From Panax quinquefolius (Eukaryota > Streptophyta > Magnoliopsida > Apiales > Araliaceae): a stretch of DNA of 64,000 bases. Positions 59,835-64,000 of this stretch are shown here, one piece after another. How positions within the stretch are numbered: position 1 is the stretch's first letter; each line of letters begins with the position of its first letter. The translations under genes and the position numbers were made by a program. The notes below the pieces were generated by a model. The model saw only the letters and a list, made by a program, of their open reading frames with translations. It ran no database searches and was not told where the DNA came from. The stretch lies in assembly GCA_020205615.1 (NCBI GenBank), contig CM035162.1, positions 47,710,076 through 47,774,075 of the forward strand, given 5' to 3'.

Positions 59835-61436
59835 CCAGATCACTTATTTAGACTCCATAATACATGTATAACACAAAAAACTTAACATCTAACACAAGAT
59901 TAAAAGTCAGATTTTGGTATTTAAGTTATATCTTTCTTGATCAAATCCTTGAATCTAAGCCTCTGATTTGTTGTGGGTGTTAGTGGGGCTTACTTGTGGG
60001 ACTGATATGCTAACTATTTTCGTGGGTCTTGAGATAGAGAGACTTTGTGGAGTGTAAGAGCACAAATGGGCTAAAGAAATGGAATTTCTCTCTATTAATT
60101 TATATATATACTAAGCTAGATGTATTGTATGGCTGGAAAAGTGGCTGATCAGTTGGTATATGTTAGTCACATGGTCAACATTTTAGGTTACCAACTACAA
60201 ATTTGGTATGATTTGCAAGCAACCTAATAAATAATGCAAGAAGGGTAGTTTGGTCTTTTGCATTTTCAATTTAATGGCATTATGGTAAACATGGAAAACC
60301 CTTAGGGTTTAACCCCTAAGGTTTAGCACAAATTTTTTTTGTAGGATTTCTAGAATTGGTAAAAATGAAAATTTTAGTTTCTTAAAATTACAAATTAGGT
60401 TTTCCTAAATTAGTTTAGGTTTCTAATGATATAAATTTACATATTAACTTTAAAGACGTACTAATTAGCATTAAAATGACTAAATAAGCAATTAACTTTT
60501 CCATTTAGCAATTTGGATTTTCCATTTGAAAATTAGGGTTTCAAAAATAGGAATTAGGGTTTAATTATTAATATTAGGATTTTCTAGAAATTTAATATTT
60601 CTAAATATTAATTAGGGTTTACCTAATCAATATAAAATTCTATAATACTTCACCTTAATCGTAATCACACAGTTACATAGCAGTTTTGAACTGAAATTGA
60701 GTTTTAAATTAGGGTTTCTAATTAAGGTTTCTAACTTTTAGAAATTAGGGTTTATAATTTAGAAAAATAGTAAGGGTTTATACAAAAAAACAATTAGGGT
60801 TTTGAATAATTAAGATTCTCCCGAATTAGGGTTAATACCTTTATTACCGGTCATTTTCCTTGTTAACATGATTACATAACAGTCTTAAGCTGGCATCCAA
60901 CTTTTTTTGAATTAGGGTTTAACAACTTAATACTAGGGTTTTCTATTTTTCTATCCAAACTGTTTCACAAATTAATATTACACACATAATACACATATCT
61001 ATAATACTGACAAATAATAATATAATATTATTATTCTCATTCCTTGATCAAAAATCCAAAATTAGGGTTTGGATTCCATATCTGATTTATCTGGCATATT
61101 TACCTTTATTAATTAAGTTAAAAATAATTAACTTAATTAATATAAATTAAATTCAAATAATAAAATAAAATAATTATTATAATAATTCTAATAACCATTT
61201 CATAGATTATTTAAATAATATAATTATCATATTTTCATAGAACATAATGAATAAAAACATTTTTATTGTAAAATTAATTATTATAAGAATATAATTTATA
61301 ATGATCAATAAATCTAAAATAAAATTAATTGTAATCATTCATGTAATAAATATATTTTATATTCATCACATAAATACATATGCTTTATCTTGTACAAATC
61401 CTCATCCTTAAAATAAAAAAAATAAAAAATTTATAC
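59835..61436 (-). repeat. 5' LTR of long-LTR element, part 2
   Basis: Starts with the second CCAGA copy, then CACTTATTTAGACTCC as at about 44530. Matches 44510-46135 of the 3' LTR, including nine or more telobox-like motifs (60302, 60532, 60554, 60612, 60709, 60745, 60794, 60912, 61062). It stops at TTTATAC, where the other LTR has 48 more bases. Confidence 0.9.
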
Positions 61437-61720
61437 CACTACACCAAAAATGGCCTCTAGCGAAGGAAATTTTGTGAAGGAATTTATTCCTTCACATGAG
61501 GAGTTGTTTTAGCGAAAAGAAACGAAAAGGAAAAAAATATAGTGACAATATATTTATTAGCGAAAGAAAATCCTTCACAATTTATATTTTTTCCTCACAA
61601 AATTGAGGTGATAGAAAGCTTTTTGGCTCCAATTTATGATGAAATTTTGCGAGGAAAAATTTTATTAGTGAAGGAATTATTACTCACTATATATTATTGT
61701 TCAGAGTTCTTTTGCGAGAG
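61437..61720. repeat. CACTA terminal and subterminal repeats
   Basis: TIR at 61437-61455, then AGCGAAGGAA, GTGAAGGAATT, ATTCCTTCAC, TAGCGAAA and AATCCTTCAC variants. Confidence 0.6.
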
Positions 61721-62080
61721 ATAAAATTGGTCATTGTTTTATTCTAAATAATTTTTTTAGAATAAATTGTGTTGAATATAAATTATAATATAAATACATT
61801 ATATTTTTATAGTATTAAATTTATTTAAAATAATTTTAACTTACAATATTATTTATAAAAGAGTTGTTTTTAAAAAAAAAGTTATCTAAGATTTTTGTTA
61901 TTAGTTAATTTATGACATCTTAAGATTTAAATTTAAATTTATTTAAAATTTTGAAATAATAGTTTTATTTACAATATTGCTTTTTAAAGAATTTACAATA
62001 TTAGTTGTTTTTATAAGTTAAAATCAAACTCTTTTTGAAACAGAGTCCCTAATTTAATTAAAATCTATATACTTGCTCTT
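61721..62080. other. AT-rich stretch, no gene
   Basis: Nothing recognised. Confidence 0.6.
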
Positions 62081-62318
62081 TGCAGTCTGCCATAACCCAA
62101 AAGTCGAAACCCAAATCACGTCTCACTCTTTACCTGCCCTAACCAAAACCCCAAATTGTGTCTCTGTCTTCGGCCTCTCTACGTCTCCCTTCCTTTCGAT
62201 GTCCTCCCTATTCTAACCTAATTTTTATTTCTTATGAATTTTCCAATCCGATAAGATTTTCAAAAGATGTGACAACCGTGACGGAGGAGATTCGTGTTTA
62301 GGGAAGCAATTCCTTGCT

Positions 62319-62540
62319 ATGATTCGATTGCTTCGCTTTCAATTGAATAAAGCGATAGATTTGGCTCGGGTTAAAGCTGAACGGAGAGCTAAAGAAGCTA
62401 TTCTGGCCAGGGAGAGAGCTAAGGACGCGTTGGAGCAATTTTTTTCCTTGACCTCCAAGAATGATGAATTGATTGACACATCCAAAATTGAACGTTTGGC
62501 AGAAAAATTAACTCAAACTTTCCAAATTGGGGATTCATAA
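62319..62540 (+). CDS. Gene-like fragment, unknown protein, possibly captured exon
   Basis: 73 codons from the first ATG; the open frame may extend a little upstream. The peptide is a charged, Ala-rich predicted helix (LARVKAERRAKEAILARE, then ALEQFF, IERLAEKLTQTF), likely coiled coil. I do not recognise the family. It is preceded by about 230 bp of CT-rich, UTR-like DNA (62090-62320) unlike the surrounding AT-rich DNA. It lies inside the putative CACTA element, so capture of a host gene piece is plausible. It may be a first exon or a short ORF without function. Confidence 0.35.
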   Translation: MIRLLRFQLNKAIDLARVKAERRAKEAILARERAKDALEQFFSLTSKNDELIDTSKIERLAEKLTQTFQIGDS

Positions 62541-63940
62541 GGAGAGAAGGATGGTAATGATCTATTGCATAATGGTCTGCACTCTTTGTGAGTTAATATA
62601 CCCATTATTTTTTTATGCTATGTGGAATGGCTTGAACTTTAAGAATTTATGTAGATTATATGGTCAGAATTTTCAGTTCTAGTATTGACCAATTAATTTG
62701 TATTTGTAGTATTGACCAATTGATTTGTATTTGTGATACTGTAGCTCCATTTATAATTTATGAGTTCAGTTTCTAAGGTTTAACCCAAATTAGCAACACA
62801 ATTGACATCAGAATCACAATGAATGTGATTGGTATAGTCGTCCTGGTCACTGGCCACATAAGAATGCAAAAATGCAATTATAATATTCTAAAATTCTAAG
62901 TTTCTAAGTTTCTAAGTTTGTGATAATTTATTTCTTTCCCTGCCATTCAGCAAAAATGAAATTATTTTATTTAACTCATGCCTTATGAGAAAAATGCAAT
63001 TGGGTTTTTGTTGTAGTTGTTACTGAAAAATTAATTATTGGTTTTTGAAATTATATGTGGAGATATGATATGATATGATATTATTGATTGAATATAAGTT
63101 TGTGATAATTATTATTTTCCCTGCCCTTCAACAAAGTGCTGATTTTATTTGTAATGGGTTTTATGTGAATCTACGAGGTTCGTCTTCAAAATCTAAATTT
63201 TACGGGGTATTATCATTTGCGCTTGAGATCTCCGGATCTCTACGAACGAGGAAAATGGGATGGCATGTCTGAGAACATTAAGATAAGAATCGTGCAGAAG
63301 AGAATCATCTAAGATTGCCATTGCACTTCTAGCCAAATGTTCATACCGCATTATAACTTAAATCGAAAAACTTATGTATAACGCTTCATGACTTCACATA
63401 TACTAGTTTTTGAGTTGCTTTTATCTTGATATTGAAAAGGTGCTCCTATAAACACATCAATGCGAGGTTACGAGAGGAGCGAAATCGGATATAAACGACC
63501 CACGAGTAGCTTCTTCACAAATGCATCCAAGCTTAGTAGCCAGGGCTTACCATTGCATCAAACCAGACCCCCCTCATACAAATCTTAGACTCGTAGCAAT
63601 TTTAAAAATAAAAGTGATCATACATTAATACCTATTTAGTTTTAAGTATTACATTTTATATTGTAATATAAACACAAACAAGAACATATGAAGAAAAAAA
63701 ATCCCATTTGTGTAAGACATTATATATATTTTTTTATCCTGTCTATGTCCAATGTAGTCTTGATTTCTAACCACCAAACTGAAGCAGATCCAGCTGTTAT
63801 CGCATTGCTTCTTGAATCAATGAATCTCTTTATTGTAGAGGACATGGTAACAATAATATTGTTTGTCTTTGAGCTTCTCGTTACCACAAATTCACGTGCA
63901 ACAAAACTTAGTTGGTTCGCCAATGTTTAAATACTGATGT
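62541..63940. other. Unassigned sequence, no supported gene
   Basis: Mixed-composition DNA with short frames only (for example 63075-63272 and 63688-63930, both +). None shows a motif I can name. Confidence 0.5.
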
Positions 63941-63948
63941 TGCGGACC

Positions 63949-64000
63949 TATGTCACGGAGATAGAGTTATAGCAGATCCTCTTTGCAAGCCCTTGACATG
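63949..64000 (+). pseudogene. Possible Copia RNase H C-terminal remnant
   Basis: One frame reads GDRVIADPLCKPLT, close to the ADPLTKPL end of Copia RNase H. It is very short and cut by the window edge. Confidence 0.4.

Larger units (their letters stand above)
41006..61436 (-). mobile_element. Non-autonomous long-LTR element with gag remnant only (TR-GAG-like)
   Basis: 3' LTR 41006-46182 (5.18 kb) and 5' LTR 47936-51573 plus 59840-61436 (5.2 kb once the nested element is removed) flank only 1.75 kb of internal DNA. PBS and polypurine tract are both present. Only gag remnants are seen; no protease, RT, RNase H or integrase. The gag start MPPRR and a damaged CCHC are chromovirus-like. About 48 bp of the 5' LTR start are missing to the right, where the CACTA end begins. 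Confidence 0.8.
61437..64000 (+). mobile_element. CACTA-type DNA transposon, left end (partial)
   Basis: CACTACACCAAAAATGGCC is a typical CACTA terminal repeat, and it sits exactly where the LTR sequence breaks. TAC (61434-61436) is the likely 3-bp TSD. The next about 250 bp carry short direct and inverted copies of GCGAAGGAA / TTCCTTCAC, as in CACTA subterminal regions. The right end and any transposase are outside the window, so the extent is uncertain. Confidence 0.65.

Overview
This window is plant nuclear DNA, probably from a eudicot with a large, repeat-rich genome. It is almost wholly nested LTR retrotransposons of Ty3/gypsy type. The lineages recognised from protein motifs are Athila, Tat and chromovirus of Tekay type. 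A CACTA DNA-transposon end lies at the right edge. I find no intact host gene, rRNA, tRNA or CRISPR. Every retroelement coding region is broken by stops, frameshifts or large deletions. Species cannot be named from the sequence.

Layout, left to right. (1) 1-8196, + strand: the 3' part of an Athila element, with pol carrying nine premature stops and one frameshift, a broken env-position ORF, a polypurine tract and a 1.7-kb 3' LTR. It lies inside (2) 8197-9661, + strand: the 3' end and partial LTR of a Tat-type element. (3) 9662-21163, - strand: a second Tat-type element with a 2.5-kb 3' LTR, gag/protease/RT/RNase H/integrase remnants lacking the RT and integrase catalytic cores, a PBS and a truncated 5' LTR. 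(4) 21164-23771, + strand: an internally deleted Tekay chromovirus whose 3' LTR resumes at 40850-41005. That LTR was split by (5) a - strand solo LTR (23772-40844, TSD ATTGA). The solo LTR was itself split by a + strand solo LTR (25269-29655) and by (6) a complete but decayed Tekay element on the - strand (30967-40394) that landed in a TA microsatellite. (7) 41006-61436, - strand: a non-autonomous element with 5.2-kb LTRs and only 1.75 kb of internal DNA holding a gag remnant. Its 5' LTR is split by (8) 51574-59834, + strand: a deleted Tekay derivative with TSD CCAGA and a 57-bp minisatellite. (9) 61437-64000: a CACTA-type terminus inserted in the LTR of (7), followed by a gene-like fragment and a weak Copia remnant.

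The elements work together only as a possible autonomous/non-autonomous system. The two deleted Tekay copies share one deletion junction, so they descend from a common defective ancestor that would have needed enzymes from relatives resembling the copy at 30967-40394. The gag-only long-LTR element would likewise depend on others.

The most interesting signals are the LTR-derived minisatellite, the shared deletion scar, the gag-remnant long-LTR element with telobox-like motifs in its U3, and the nesting order readable from target-site duplications.
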